DNA from: Rhodospirillales bacterium
GTDB taxonomy: Bacteria > Pseudomonadota > Gammaproteobacteria > Steroidobacterales > Rariloculaceae
Reading direction: 5' to 3'
Assembly (NCBI GenBank): GCA_024640665.1
Contig: JAHEEO010000035.1
Span: 1-11,447 of the forward strand
DNA: 11,447 nt
A program made the position numbers and the translations under genes. Within the stretch, counting starts at the first letter, position 1, and every line of letters begins with the position of its first letter. The notes under the pieces were generated by a model. It was given only the letters and a program-made list of their open reading frames with translations, was not told where the DNA came from and ran no database searches. Shown one piece after another: positions 1 through 7,403 of the stretch.

Positions 1-2298
1 CGCCACGACGAATCGCCCCGGCTCCAACCACATTTCAAGGTGCGGACACGCAGACTTCACATGTGCGATACCGGCATCTACGGCTGCCATGTCGAGTGGC
101 GCTTCGCCCGGCTTTTCAGGAATTCCCAAACCACCGCCTAAATCCAGATAACGCAAATCCGGAAATTCGCCAGCTAACGCCGAGAGCTTTTCTCCGGTCT
201 CACGCCAAGCAATAGGATTCAGCACGCCACTGCCCACGTGTGCATGCAAGCCCACAACACGCGCACCGGCCTTGGCCACCAGACTTAAAAGCTCCTCTAA
301 TTCGAATATGGGTACGCCAAATTTCGACTGCACACCGGCAGTACGCACATGTTCGTGGTGACCTCGGCCTTTGCCGGGGTCTATGCGAATGAGCAACTCC
401 TTGCCGCGGAATAGCTCGCCCCAATACTGCAAGGGATAGAGACTATCCAACGTCAACTGGACGCCTTGATCCAACGCCCATTCATATTCAGCCCGAGGCG
501 CAAAGTTAGGCGTGAACAGTATGCGCCCCGCAGGAATGTTCGGAATTGCTTCGCGTATCCGCGCAATCTCGCCTGGCGAAACGCATTCAAAGTCGACACC
601 GTGTGCATCCACTTCCTTCAATACTTCGACATTCGAATTCGCCTTCATCGCGAAGAACACACGACTCACCGACTTGAGGCTTGTAAGTGATTTCGCCGCT
701 TCGGCGATAGTGGCGCGGTCGTATACGTAAGCAGCTGAATGCTGCTTGGCGATTTCGATCAGTTCGCTGCGCTTGTTATGCCACCAGGTTCGCTCTAGCG
801 GGCGCGTTGGCTGCTCTTCAACTGACAATTGCGACCAAGTCGGCCCGAACACGCCGCCGCGAAGACGACTAACCAGGCGCGCATGCAGATTCTTTACCAA
901 TCGATGCGCATGCTCTGCGCCAACGACGACCGTTAGATTCAGGTCGTTAGCCGCCTGAGTAACCAGGTGGACACGATGCTCTTCGAAGACCTGAAACGCG
1001 GGCGCCAACTCGTGTAAAGACGCACGAATTCTCCTGCCTACGAGTGTAACGGCGGCACAATCATCAATGATGTTCACGCGACAAATCTGCTCAAGATCAG
1101 CGGCCAGAACCTGGATTTCTGAACGCTGTGTAGCATTGGCGCTCATATCTACAGTCACCGTCACGTTGCTCTCTGAGGTGGATATAAGATCGACCGAAAC
1201 GCCATGACGGCGGAAGCATTCGAACGCGCCAGCCAGGAATCCTACTTGATGCCACATTTCGAAGGACTCCATCGAAATCAGCGTAATGCCGCCACGATGT
1301 GAAACCGCCTTCAACTGCGGTGAATCCTCACCTGATGCCGCCGAAATCACGGACCCGTCCCAATCAGGATGAGCAGTGCACTTTAGGAACAACGGGATGC
1401 TGCACTTGCGTACTGGAGAAATACTGCGCGGATGCAGTATGCCGCCGCCAGCCGAAGCAATTTCCTGGGCCTCGCTGTAATGCAGCGACTTGATCAGACG
1501 GGCATTGGGAACAGCCCTCGGATCTGCACTGAAAAAACCTGGCACATCCGTCCAGATTTCCAGACGACGGGCCCTGAGTTTAGCGGCAAAATACGCTGCG
1601 GAGGTATCGGAGCCACCTCGCCCGAGCAACACAATATCGCCTGCGCGGTTGCTTGCAATAAACCCTTGCGTGAGAATAATCGAAGCTGTTTTTTCGAGCT
1701 TGGCGAGCAGTTGTTCGTCTTTTTCGTGATTGCAGCGAGCAGCAAGAAAGCTGGCCGATTCAGGCTGTTCTGGGTCGCTCTCGGTAATCAGTAAAGAAGT
1801 CGCGTCGACAAGCTCGACATCAAGGCCTTGTGCTGAAAGGTATGCCGCGCCCAGCCGTGTAGCCGCCATTTCACCTGCGGCCATGATACGTGCGTGAACC
1901 CGCGGGCTCGCTTCTCCCACAAGCTGAACACCAACGGCAAGTTGACGCAAACTGGCGAACACTTCATCCAGCATCTCTGCCGAAACCTCGAGCGCGGCGG
2001 CCAAATCGACATGCCGAGTTTTAATCGTTGCGAGTAGCGGCTCAATGTCGTCTCCAGCCACTGCTGCCTCGATGAGCTTAACCAATAGATTGGAGACGCC
2101 AGCCAATGCTGAGTGGCAGACAAACGGCTGCAAACCCTCGTCCAGGCGCTCTCGCAGCAATGCGGCAATGTGGCGCCAATTTTCCAGTGTCGCCACGCTG
2201 GTTCCGCCAAACTTCAATACCGCCCAGCGAGACTCGGGATAGGGAGTTTCTACTTCACTGCCATCGGCAATGAGCCGGCCATGTACCTGTGCTGCCAT
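1..2298 (-). CDS. lysAC: Bifunctional aspartate kinase / diaminopimelate decarboxylase (LysC-LysA fusion), C-terminus cut by the window edge
   Basis: One uninterrupted frame of 766 codons runs from the ATG at 2298 to base 1 without a stop. The N-terminal half is aspartate kinase (phosphorylates L-aspartate, entry to the lysine/threonine/methionine pathway): KFGGTSV at residues 29-35, GRGGSDTSA at 226-234, then two ACT-type regulatory segments at about 338-410 and 416-470. The C-terminal half, from about residue 505, is a PLP-dependent diaminopimelate decarboxylase (meso-DAP to L-lysine): FFAMKAN with the expected PLP lysine K552, HAHVGSG at 685-691, GGGLG at 721-725 and EPGR at 759-762. Roughly the last 100 residues, with the C-terminal active-site Cys and Tyr motifs, lie outside the window. 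Kinase-first fusions of this kind are known from Xanthomonas and Xylella. The ACT pair suggests allosteric feedback control (family knowledge). The start lies 36 bases after ilvD, with AAGG about 14 bases upstream, so co-transcription is likely. The protein is cytoplasmic. Confidence 0.95.
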   Translation of the reverse strand, partial: MAAQVHGRLIADGSEVETPYPESRWAVLKFGGTSVATLENWRHIAALLRERLDEGLQPFVCHSALAGVSNLLVKLIEAAVAGDDIEPLLATIKTRHVDLAAALEVSAEMLDEVFASLRQLAVGVQLVGEASPRVHARIMAAGEMAATRLGAAYLSAQGLDVELVDATSLLITESDPEQPESASFLAARCNHEKDEQLLAKLEKTASIILTQGFIASNRAGDIVLLGRGGSDTSAAYFAAKLRARRLEIWTDVPGFFSADPRAVPNARLIKSLHYSEAQEIASAGGGILHPRSISPVRKCSIPLFLKCTAHPDWDGSVISAASGEDSPQLKAVSHRGGITLISMESFEMWHQVGFLAGAFECFRRHGVSVDLISTSESNVTVTVDMSANATQRSEIQVLAADLEQICRVNIIDDCAAVTLVGRRIRASLHELAPAFQVFEEHRVHLVTQAANDLNLTVVVGAEHAHRLVKNLHARLVSRLRGGVFGPTWSQLSVEEQPTRPLERTWWHNKRSELIEIAKQHSAAYVYDRATIAEAAKSLTSLKSVSRVFFAMKANSNVEVLKEVDAHGVDFECVSPGEIARIREAIPNIPAGRILFTPNFAPRAEYEWALDQGVQLTLDSLYPLQYWGELFRGKELLIRIDPGKGRGHHEHVRTAGVQSKFGVPIFELEELLSLVAKAGARVVGLHAHVGSGVLNPIAWRETGEKLSALAGEFPDLRYLDLGGGLGIPEKPGEAPLDMAAVDAGIAHVKSACPHLEMWLEPGRFVVA

Positions 2299-2334
2299 GA
2301 CTAAGCGCCGCCTTGGGCAATCAAAAAACCGCTG

Positions 2335-4023
2335 CTAAAACACATCGGTAACGGCACCATTCGATGCGGACCCCACCAGGTGCGCGTACTTTGCCAGCAA
2401 CCCTCGGGAAACCCCATTGTCGACACTTTGCCATGCTGCAAGCCGCTGTTTGAGTTCTGCATCGGACAGGCCCAGATCAATGGTCCGTTTCGTTGCGTCT
2501 ATCGTAATGACATCGCCATCTTGAACGATCGCTATTGGCCCGCCGACAGCCGCCTCCGGCGCGATATGACCGACAACGAAGCCATGGCTGCCGCCGGAAA
2601 AACGACCATCGGTAATCAGCGCGACTTTGTCGCCAAGCCCCTTACCGATAATTGCGCCGGTAGGACTGAGCATTTCACGCATGCCGGGGCCGCCTTTTGG
2701 TCCTTCAAAGCGGATAACGACAACATCTCCGGCGCGCACTTCGCCGCCGAGAATTGCCTTCAATGCATGCTCTTCGGAATGATAGACCCGTGCTGGCCCG
2801 GAAAATCGCGTGCCTTCCTTGCCGGATATCTTTGCTACCGCCCCGTCAGGCGCTAGGTTGCCATATAGAATCGCGAGATGGCTCTCCGCCTTGATCGGAT
2901 TGTCCAAACTTCGAATGATGTCCTGACCACTCGGGTAGTTGCCGGCGTTTGACAAGTTTTCAGCAAGCGTTTTGCCGGTCACGGTCAAGCAATCGCCGTG
3001 CAGCAGTCCCGCATTCAGCAGTGTCTTCATTAACGGTTGAATGCCACCGATATGGATCAACTCCGACATCATGTAGCGACCGCTTGGACGAAGATCGCCC
3101 AGCACAGGAACACGTGCACCTATCCGCGTAAAATCGTCAAGCGATAAATCAACATTTGCTTCATGCGCAATCGCAAGCAAGTGCAGCACGGCGTTGGTCG
3201 AACCACCCAAAGTAATCACGGTCGTGATTGCGTTTTCAAACGCTTCTTTGCTCAGAATGTCGGAAGGCTTGATGCCACGCTTGATCAGATTGACGACGGC
3301 CTCACCTGCGGACCGGCAATCGGAGATTTTCTCTGCCGACACAGCTTCCAGCGCCGAACTATTGGCCAAGCTTAAGCCTAGAGCCTCGATTGCCGATGCC
3401 ATCGTATTGGCGGTATACATGCCGGCACATGAGCCGGGACCTGGAATTGCCGTTGCTTCCACTTCCGCCAGTTCTGCATCGTCGACACGGCCGGCAGCAT
3501 GACCACCGACGGCCTCGAATACGCTGACGATGTCTCGATGCTTGGGTCCGGGCTTGATGGTGCCACCGTAAACAAATACCGAAGGCCGGTCCAATCTCGC
3601 CATAGCCATTGCGCAACCTGGCATGTTTTTATCGCAGCCGCCGATGGCCACAAAGCCATCAAAGCCCTCACCGCCAACGACCGCTTCGATGGAATCGGCA
3701 ATGACTTCGCGCGAAATCAGTGAATAGCGCATGCCGGGCGTGCCCATGGAGATGCCGTCAGACACGGTTATTGTGTTAAATAGCACACCTTTCCCGCCGG
3801 CCGCGTCCGCGCCAGCGCAAGCCTCGCGGGCCAAACCATCGATATGCATATTGCACGGGGTCACCATACTCCAGGTGGATGCGATACCGACCTGTGGTTT
3901 CTGGAAATCTGCATCGGTAAATCCCACCGCCCTAAGCATTGCTCGGCTCGGCGCTTGCTCGACGCCGTCGACCACGACTCGCGAATAGCGCCGTGGATCG
4001 GTTGTGCGGGATTCATCAGTCAT
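2335..4023 (-). CDS. ilvD: Dihydroxy-acid dehydratase
   Basis: The 562-residue product matches IlvD/Edd-family dihydroxy-acid dehydratase, which dehydrates 2,3-dihydroxy-isovalerate and 2,3-dihydroxy-3-methylvalerate to the 2-keto acid precursors of valine, leucine and isoleucine. Three cysteines expected to ligate the Fe-S cluster are visible: C57 in TPCNMH, C130 in GGCDKNMPG and C199 in PGPGSCAGMYTA. D131-K132 follow C130 at the usual Mg-binding site, where the lysine is carbamylated in studied homologues. Near the C-terminus are PTGAIIGKGLGDKV and TDGRFSGGSHGF. The length fits the shorter class (about 560-575 residues, often [2Fe-2S]) better than the 616-residue E. coli enzyme; the cluster type is inferred. 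The N-terminus begins normally for the family. The ribosome-binding site (CGAGAA) is weak. The gene precedes lysC-lysA by 36 bases, and a likely promoter sits in the divergent region at 4055-4084. Confidence 0.97.
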   Translation of the reverse strand: MTDESRTTDPRRYSRVVVDGVEQAPSRAMLRAVGFTDADFQKPQVGIASTWSMVTPCNMHIDGLAREACAGADAAGGKGVLFNTITVSDGISMGTPGMRYSLISREVIADSIEAVVGGEGFDGFVAIGGCDKNMPGCAMAMARLDRPSVFVYGGTIKPGPKHRDIVSVFEAVGGHAAGRVDDAELAEVEATAIPGPGSCAGMYTANTMASAIEALGLSLANSSALEAVSAEKISDCRSAGEAVVNLIKRGIKPSDILSKEAFENAITTVITLGGSTNAVLHLLAIAHEANVDLSLDDFTRIGARVPVLGDLRPSGRYMMSELIHIGGIQPLMKTLLNAGLLHGDCLTVTGKTLAENLSNAGNYPSGQDIIRSLDNPIKAESHLAILYGNLAPDGAVAKISGKEGTRFSGPARVYHSEEHALKAILGGEVRAGDVVVIRFEGPKGGPGMREMLSPTGAIIGKGLGDKVALITDGRFSGGSHGFVVGHIAPEAAVGGPIAIVQDGDVITIDATKRTIDLGLSDAELKQRLAAWQSVDNGVSRGLLAKYAHLVGSASNGAVTDVF

Positions 4024-4054
4024 CGCAATTCTCGGTTTTTTAGGTTAACGGGCA

Positions 4055-4084
4055 ATTATCCCCGTTCCAGTGCGGGCAGAGCAA
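4055..4084 (-). promoter_or_regulatory. Putative sigma-70 promoter for ilvD-lysAC
   Basis: Read on the minus strand, GATAAT (4060-4055) matches the -10 consensus at five of six positions. TTGCTC (4084-4079) lies 18 bases upstream as a partial -35 (TTG conserved). Transcription would begin near 4048, leaving a leader of about 25 bases before the ilvD start. No leader peptide or attenuator hairpin is visible, so classical leucine/isoleucine/valine attenuation is not supported. Confidence 0.4.
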
Positions 4085-4098
4085 CTATCCGGGCCCTC

Positions 4099-4126
4099 TT
4101 GTGGAAAGTCGCTGTTACTCTACAAT
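4099..4126 (+). promoter_or_regulatory. Putative sigma-70 promoter for the cyclase-like gene
   Basis: TTGTGG (4099-4104) and TACAAT (4121-4126) are separated by 16 bases; the -10 matches consensus at five of six positions and the -35 at three. The predicted transcript start near 4133 lies downstream of the farthest upstream in-frame ATG (4070) and about 33 bases upstream of the ATG at 4166, which favours the shorter protein. It lies back-to-back with the ilvD promoter, so one regulator could affect both. Confidence 0.4.
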
Positions 4127-4165
4127 CGGGCAAGTGGGAGTTCATTGGGGTTCGGTAGCAGCGTA

Positions 4166-5416
4166 ATGCGACTTACCGATATTGGCATGCCAGATACATA
4201 CAGCACAGGCGCATACGCCAGCGCCGGAGACGCGCTATTGAACGACATGTCGGTGCGCGATCGATCTACCCTGCTGCACGTTGACAAATCACTTCACGAA
4301 CACTGGCGGCTCGGCCAAAACGTCATTCTGAGCTGGTGTCCAGAACCGCGCGGCCTGTCCGTGCTGGTCGTTCCACACTACGCGGTTGCCGAATACACAG
4401 AGGGCGACCCAAAAGCCACCCGACCCGCTGACCCTGCGGATGCAACCAGCTATCCACATGCTTCCGAGGAGTTTTTTCAATCGTTGCTGTCACGTGAGCG
4501 AAGACTCACACCCCAGCAAATGGCCAAAGTCGGCAGACTGCTGCAGATAGAAAAGACTCACATCCCTCTGAGCGAACCGCTGCCCAACAAGCCAGAACAT
4601 CTGCAAATCATCGAAAACATGATTAAGCGCTATAGCATCAGGTACGTGCCGTACCGTGCAGTGGCGCTGTTCGATATCGTTGGTTTTGGGCTTTTGACGC
4701 CGTTCGAGCAAATGAACCAAATTAACAGTCTTGCCTACTCCCTGAATTCCGCGCAAAGCAAGTTGTTACGCAAGAAGATCGATATTAACTTCGCAAGATC
4801 TACGACAGGCGACGGATTCTATATATGGAATCGCGACCTTTCTCTAGAAGCAAATATCAATCTCTACCAGTTCATGCATCTCGTATTGGCAGACAACGCC
4901 ATCGCACGCAGTAAGGCTCAGCACCGAACTGCACCGAGACTTAGAGCTTGTTTTCACATCAGCAGCTGTTACGAGTTTCATCACGCGGAAGGACTGAATC
5001 CGGCTCTGTACGACTATATCGTTGGAGACGTGACCATAGAATTAGCCAGAATGGTTGACCGTGCTCTACCAGGACAAGTGTTGGTTGGCGAATTCAAAGC
5101 ATCGCTGCCAAGTTCCGACAACGGCGTTGCTGGCCACATCACACTCAATTCCATCGAATTTATTGGCGCCGCCGAACAAAACCTTGGCAAGCTGGAAGGC
5201 CTAGAGCTCTCTGGCGAGAAAGTGGATGCCATCAAATGCTACTTAACAGGCTCCAATTTAGGCAACGGCAAATTTGCTATTCGCCGCATCATAGTCAATG
5301 ACAAACACGGGATATCTCGCCGCGTCTACAATGCAAAAGTAAATATCTATAGAACCAATGCACAACCGATACTGCTCGGCATCGAAGATCATATTCTCGA
5401 AGGGCGCAGTGCCTAG
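4166..5416 (+). CDS. Divergent class III nucleotidyl cyclase-like domain protein
   Basis: With the ATG at 4166 the product is 416 residues. The frame extends to an ATG at 4070, but those 32 extra residues read like translated promoter DNA and precede the predicted transcript start. No signal peptide or membrane segment is seen, so the protein is probably cytoplasmic. Residues about 163-310 resemble a class III adenylate/guanylate cyclase domain: ALFDIVGF (D170) is the first metal-binding Asp, TTGDGFYIW (D216) the second, and VGDVTIELARMVDRALPGQVLV (287-308) aligns with the usual GD-x-VN-x-AAR segment. R295 is kept, but the Asn position holds I291, and the position of the usual substrate-selecting Lys before GDG holds S212. 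The N-terminal 160 residues and the C-terminal 100 are not recognised. It could be a degenerate regulatory cyclase, an enzyme with altered substrate, or a nucleotide-binding sensor. It is convergent with the AAA-FHA gene, 46 bases apart. The CDS is well supported; activity is not. Confidence 0.8.
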   Translation: MRLTDIGMPDTYSTGAYASAGDALLNDMSVRDRSTLLHVDKSLHEHWRLGQNVILSWCPEPRGLSVLVVPHYAVAEYTEGDPKATRPADPADATSYPHASEEFFQSLLSRERRLTPQQMAKVGRLLQIEKTHIPLSEPLPNKPEHLQIIENMIKRYSIRYVPYRAVALFDIVGFGLLTPFEQMNQINSLAYSLNSAQSKLLRKKIDINFARSTTGDGFYIWNRDLSLEANINLYQFMHLVLADNAIARSKAQHRTAPRLRACFHISSCYEFHHAEGLNPALYDYIVGDVTIELARMVDRALPGQVLVGEFKASLPSSDNGVAGHITLNSIEFIGAAEQNLGKLEGLELSGEKVDAIKCYLTGSNLGNGKFAIRRIIVNDKHGISRRVYNAKVNIYRTNAQPILLGIEDHILEGRSA

Positions 5417-5462
5417 AAACGCGGCGACGCCGGCATCAAACTCTGAGTCGGGCTACGTATTG

Positions 5463-6770
5463 CTATTGTAGCGCGGACCATTGCTGCCGTTCCGCAGAGA
5501 CATCGGTGGAGATGGTGTCATCATTAGGCGAAATGGTCTTGGGCTGCTCCACTTTCTCCGGCTCATCGCGTTTTCCAGCAACGGCGAATCTGAGCTGATG
5601 ATGCCCCACAGCGATAAAGTCACCGTCCCTCAGCTTGTGCTCGCGAACTCGCCGGCCGTTTACGAAACAACCGTTCGTACTATTGAGATCGATAATCATC
5701 CAGCCGCCATCGGTTTGCATGAATAGATTTTGGTACCGACTCAGATAGGTGCTGTCCAAGCTTATATCGCAGGTAGGATCACGACCGAGAATCATGCGGG
5801 GTCTGCTCAAAGAAATTTCGGCAAGCTGCTGTCCGCCGCTTGAAACAACTAGGCGAGCCGCCTCAATTTTCAGCCCAGACAAATCGGCTATACGAACAGC
5901 ATCGGGCGAGAGAGTTTCATCAATGGTTCGCGACCAGTTGTCCGGAGCATGCCGCAAATGCAGGCGCGCGCCCACGCCTTTAATAATGGTGCTACTGAGC
6001 CTCGGAGTTTTAACAATGTCGACATTCTGTTTCGCAAGCTCATTCAGAGCATCGCAACACAGGGCATTGATATCGCCGACGACGCCCTGAGTGAAAGCTT
6101 GCACATCCAATACGACATTGTCGGGAATGAGGTCATTTGCCCATTCACATCCAGCGCCTTGCAGACAGATTCTCAGGTACGAGTGAGTTTCCTCTAACGT
6201 AAAACCAATCAGTCGTGCATGTTTCGCCGTAACCGCACGATTATTGGTCTCGTGATCGGCCATGATCTCATCAACAAGCTCATCGTTTCGCGTCAGAAAA
6301 ACAAACTGCAGCAGCGGTAAATGCCTCGCCTTTAACTGCAACAACGAACGAAGCAGTGCCACAACATCAGTTCTCTGACGTTCGAGGCCATCGACAATAA
6401 CGACTGACAGGCGGCCATTGACGCGTTGATGAGTCAAATAGACTTGCAGAATATTACGCAACTCTTCGACGCTGCCTTCAACGGGCCCTGGCCCGAGATC
6501 ATGCAGCAATTTTTCCAGCAGTCGGCGTGGCGAATCGATATCTGGGCTCACCCAGCTCAGCGGCAAATCTTTGAAGCCGCGCACCCGCTGTGAAAGCAAA
6601 GTGGTTTTGCCAACTCCTGCAGCGCCGGAAACCAGCAGACTTTGAATCTTGCCTTCTCCGACTTGACGAATCAGCGCGGAGATCTCGCGCATCGACTGAG
6701 AGACGAAGAGCGGACGAACGCTGTCCTCGGCGAAAGGATTTCGATCTAGCTTGTACTGCTCAATGAACAT
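5463..6770 (-). CDS. ExeA-like AAA ATPase with C-terminal FHA domain
   Basis: The 435-residue product has two recognisable parts. The N-terminus (MFIEQYKLDRNPF) and an AAA ATPase core over about 1-260 resemble ExeA/GspA-type P-loop ATPases: Walker A GAAGVGKT at 49-56, a Walker B-like strand VVIVDGLE at 123-130 with D127, and a sensor-1-like FVFLTRND near 157-163. The residue after the Walker B Asp is Gly rather than the usual Glu, so hydrolysis may be reduced or use E130. Residues about 305-398 form a forkhead-associated (FHA) domain, normally a phosphothreonine-peptide reader: GR at 329-330, SRY at 344-346 (the common SxxH histidine region carries Tyr) and NSTNG at 363-367. A polar Ser/Thr-rich tail (400-435) follows. 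There is no membrane segment and no peptidoglycan-binding domain, unlike GspA/ExeA proper. The start fits the family; its ribosome-binding site is weak. It may act as a phosphorylation-responsive ATPase; partners are unknown. Confidence 0.88.
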   Translation of the reverse strand: MFIEQYKLDRNPFAEDSVRPLFVSQSMREISALIRQVGEGKIQSLLVSGAAGVGKTTLLSQRVRGFKDLPLSWVSPDIDSPRRLLEKLLHDLGPGPVEGSVEELRNILQVYLTHQRVNGRLSVVIVDGLERQRTDVVALLRSLLQLKARHLPLLQFVFLTRNDELVDEIMADHETNNRAVTAKHARLIGFTLEETHSYLRICLQGAGCEWANDLIPDNVVLDVQAFTQGVVGDINALCCDALNELAKQNVDIVKTPRLSSTIIKGVGARLHLRHAPDNWSRTIDETLSPDAVRIADLSGLKIEAARLVVSSGGQQLAEISLSRPRMILGRDPTCDISLDSTYLSRYQNLFMQTDGGWMIIDLNSTNGCFVNGRRVREHKLRDGDFIAVGHHQLRFAVAGKRDEPEKVEQPKTISPNDDTISTDVSAERQQWSALQ

Positions 6771-6926
6771 AACGCAACTCAGGTGCGAAACATCGATGCA
6801 GAATTTTGTGGATAGATCCCATGAGACCTAGGATTCTTCTTGTTATTACTTGTACTAACCGATTGTCTCGCAAATCGACTTGAACCACCATAGGTGAGCG
6901 TAAAATCGCTACTCGGATTTGAAGAT
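6771..6926. other. Intergenic region between tRNA-Pro and the AAA-FHA gene
   Basis: This 156-base stretch is the presumed 5' region of the AAA-FHA gene and the 3' flank of tRNA-Pro. I see only short inverted repeats (for example AGCG-ATTTTA-CGCT just after the tRNA, and CACC-TAT-GGTG) and no hairpin followed by a T-run. A TTGCGA resembling a -35 exists, but no -10 lies at acceptable spacing. Small open frames here run into the tRNA and are not credible genes. Whether the AAA-FHA gene has its own promoter or is read through from the tRNA is undecided. Confidence 0.5.
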
Positions 6927-7003
6927 TGGTCGGGGCGACTGGATTCGAACCAGCGACCCCTTGCCCCCCAGGCAAGTGCGCTACCAGGCTGCGCCACGCC
7001 CCG
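6927..7003 (-). tRNA. proL: tRNA-Pro (anticodon GGG), CCA encoded
   Basis: The minus strand folds as a complete 77-base cloverleaf. The acceptor CGGGGCG (from 7003) pairs with CGCCCCG near the 3' end. The D-arm contains AGCCTGGTAGCGC. The anticodon stem CTTGC (6976-6972) and GCAAG (6964-6960) enclose the seven-base loop CTGGGGG, giving anticodon GGG at 6969-6967. The T-arm contains GGTTCGAATCC. The discriminator A (6930) is followed by an encoded CCA (6929-6927). It reads proline codons CCC and, by wobble, CCU. A Pro-tRNA after ihfA and a merR-like gene is the usual gammaproteobacterial order. Confidence 0.96.
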
Positions 7004-7013
7004 ACTGAAGATA

Positions 7014-7042
7014 ATTATGGATTTACCGAACGGCTGGGTCCA
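7014..7042 (-). promoter_or_regulatory. Putative promoter of tRNA-Pro
   Basis: On the minus strand TGGACC (7042-7037; four of six -35 positions) and CATAAT (7019-7014; five of six -10 positions) are spaced by 17 bases. Initiation would fall only a few bases before the mature tRNA 5' end at 7003. The -35 overlaps a small inverted repeat (GCTG-GACC-CAGC) directly after the merR stop codon. Co-transcription with the upstream cluster is also possible. Confidence 0.4.
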
Positions 7043-7046
7043 GCGT

Positions 7047-7403
7047 TTAACGCCGCAACACCTTTAAGACTTCTTCCAGCTCTAAACGGACTTGCTTGAT
7101 GATCTGCTGACTTTGACTCGTGTCAGTTCGAGCAGTATTCCCTGCAAGCTTTTGGCGCGCACCACCAATCGTGAATCCTTCTTCGTACAACAAGCTCCGG
7201 ATTTGGCGAATGATCAGCACATCCTGCCGTTGATAGTAGCGTCTGTTGCCGCGCCGCTTGACCGGCGTCAGCTGCGGAAACTCTTGCTCCCAATAACGCA
7301 AGACATGCGGTTTCACCAAACACAGGTCGCTGACCTCACCTATCGTGAAATAGCGCTTGCCGGGTATTGGGGGTAGTTCGTCGTTATTTCCGGGTTCCAG
7401 CAT
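7047..7403 (-). CDS. Small MerR-family transcriptional regulator next to ihfA
   Basis: This 118-residue protein has an N-terminal MerR DNA-binding domain: a helix-turn-helix over about 19-41 (YFTIGEVSDLCLVKPHVLRYWE) and the wing RRGNRRYY at 50-57. A second helical pair (DVLIIRQIRSLLYEEGFTIGGARQKL, about 61-86) follows, then a short likely dimerising helix at 97-117. There is no effector domain and only one cysteine (C28), so metal sensing like MerR or CueR is unlikely. Homologues of this length lie directly after ihfA in many gammaproteobacteria (family knowledge), but their targets are poorly defined. Its start lies inside the 3' end of ihfA with a 20-base overlap, which implies translational coupling. 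Confidence 0.93.
   Translation of the reverse strand: MLEPGNNDELPPIPGKRYFTIGEVSDLCLVKPHVLRYWEQEFPQLTPVKRRGNRRYYQRQDVLIIRQIRSLLYEEGFTIGGARQKLAGNTARTDTSQSQQIIKQVRLELEEVLKVLRR

Noticed and set aside
1494..2210. Short minus-strand open frames at 1494-1745 and 1788-2210 that could suggest a broken gene
   Set aside because: They are in other frames. The true lysAC frame is open from 2298 to the window edge and carries all expected motifs in order, so there is no frameshift.
4070..4165. Upstream ATG at 4070 as the start of the cyclase-like gene
   Set aside because: It precedes the likely promoter at 4099-4126, overlaps the ilvD promoter region and adds 32 residues of no recognisable character. The ATG at 4166 is preferred, although its ribosome-binding site is also weak.
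5417..5462. Bidirectional terminator between the convergent genes
   Set aside because: The 46-base gap has some GC-rich bases (GGCGACGCC) but no stable stem followed by a T-run on either strand.
6760..6997. Two overlapping small minus-strand open frames of about 71 residues
   Set aside because: They translate through tRNA-Pro and the intergenic leader and have no protein-like features.
6927..7003. tRNA-Pro as an integration site for an island covering the cyclase-like and AAA-FHA genes
   Set aside because: No copy of the tRNA 3' end is visible near 4024-4165, there is no integrase or transposase, and base composition by eye is like the neighbours.
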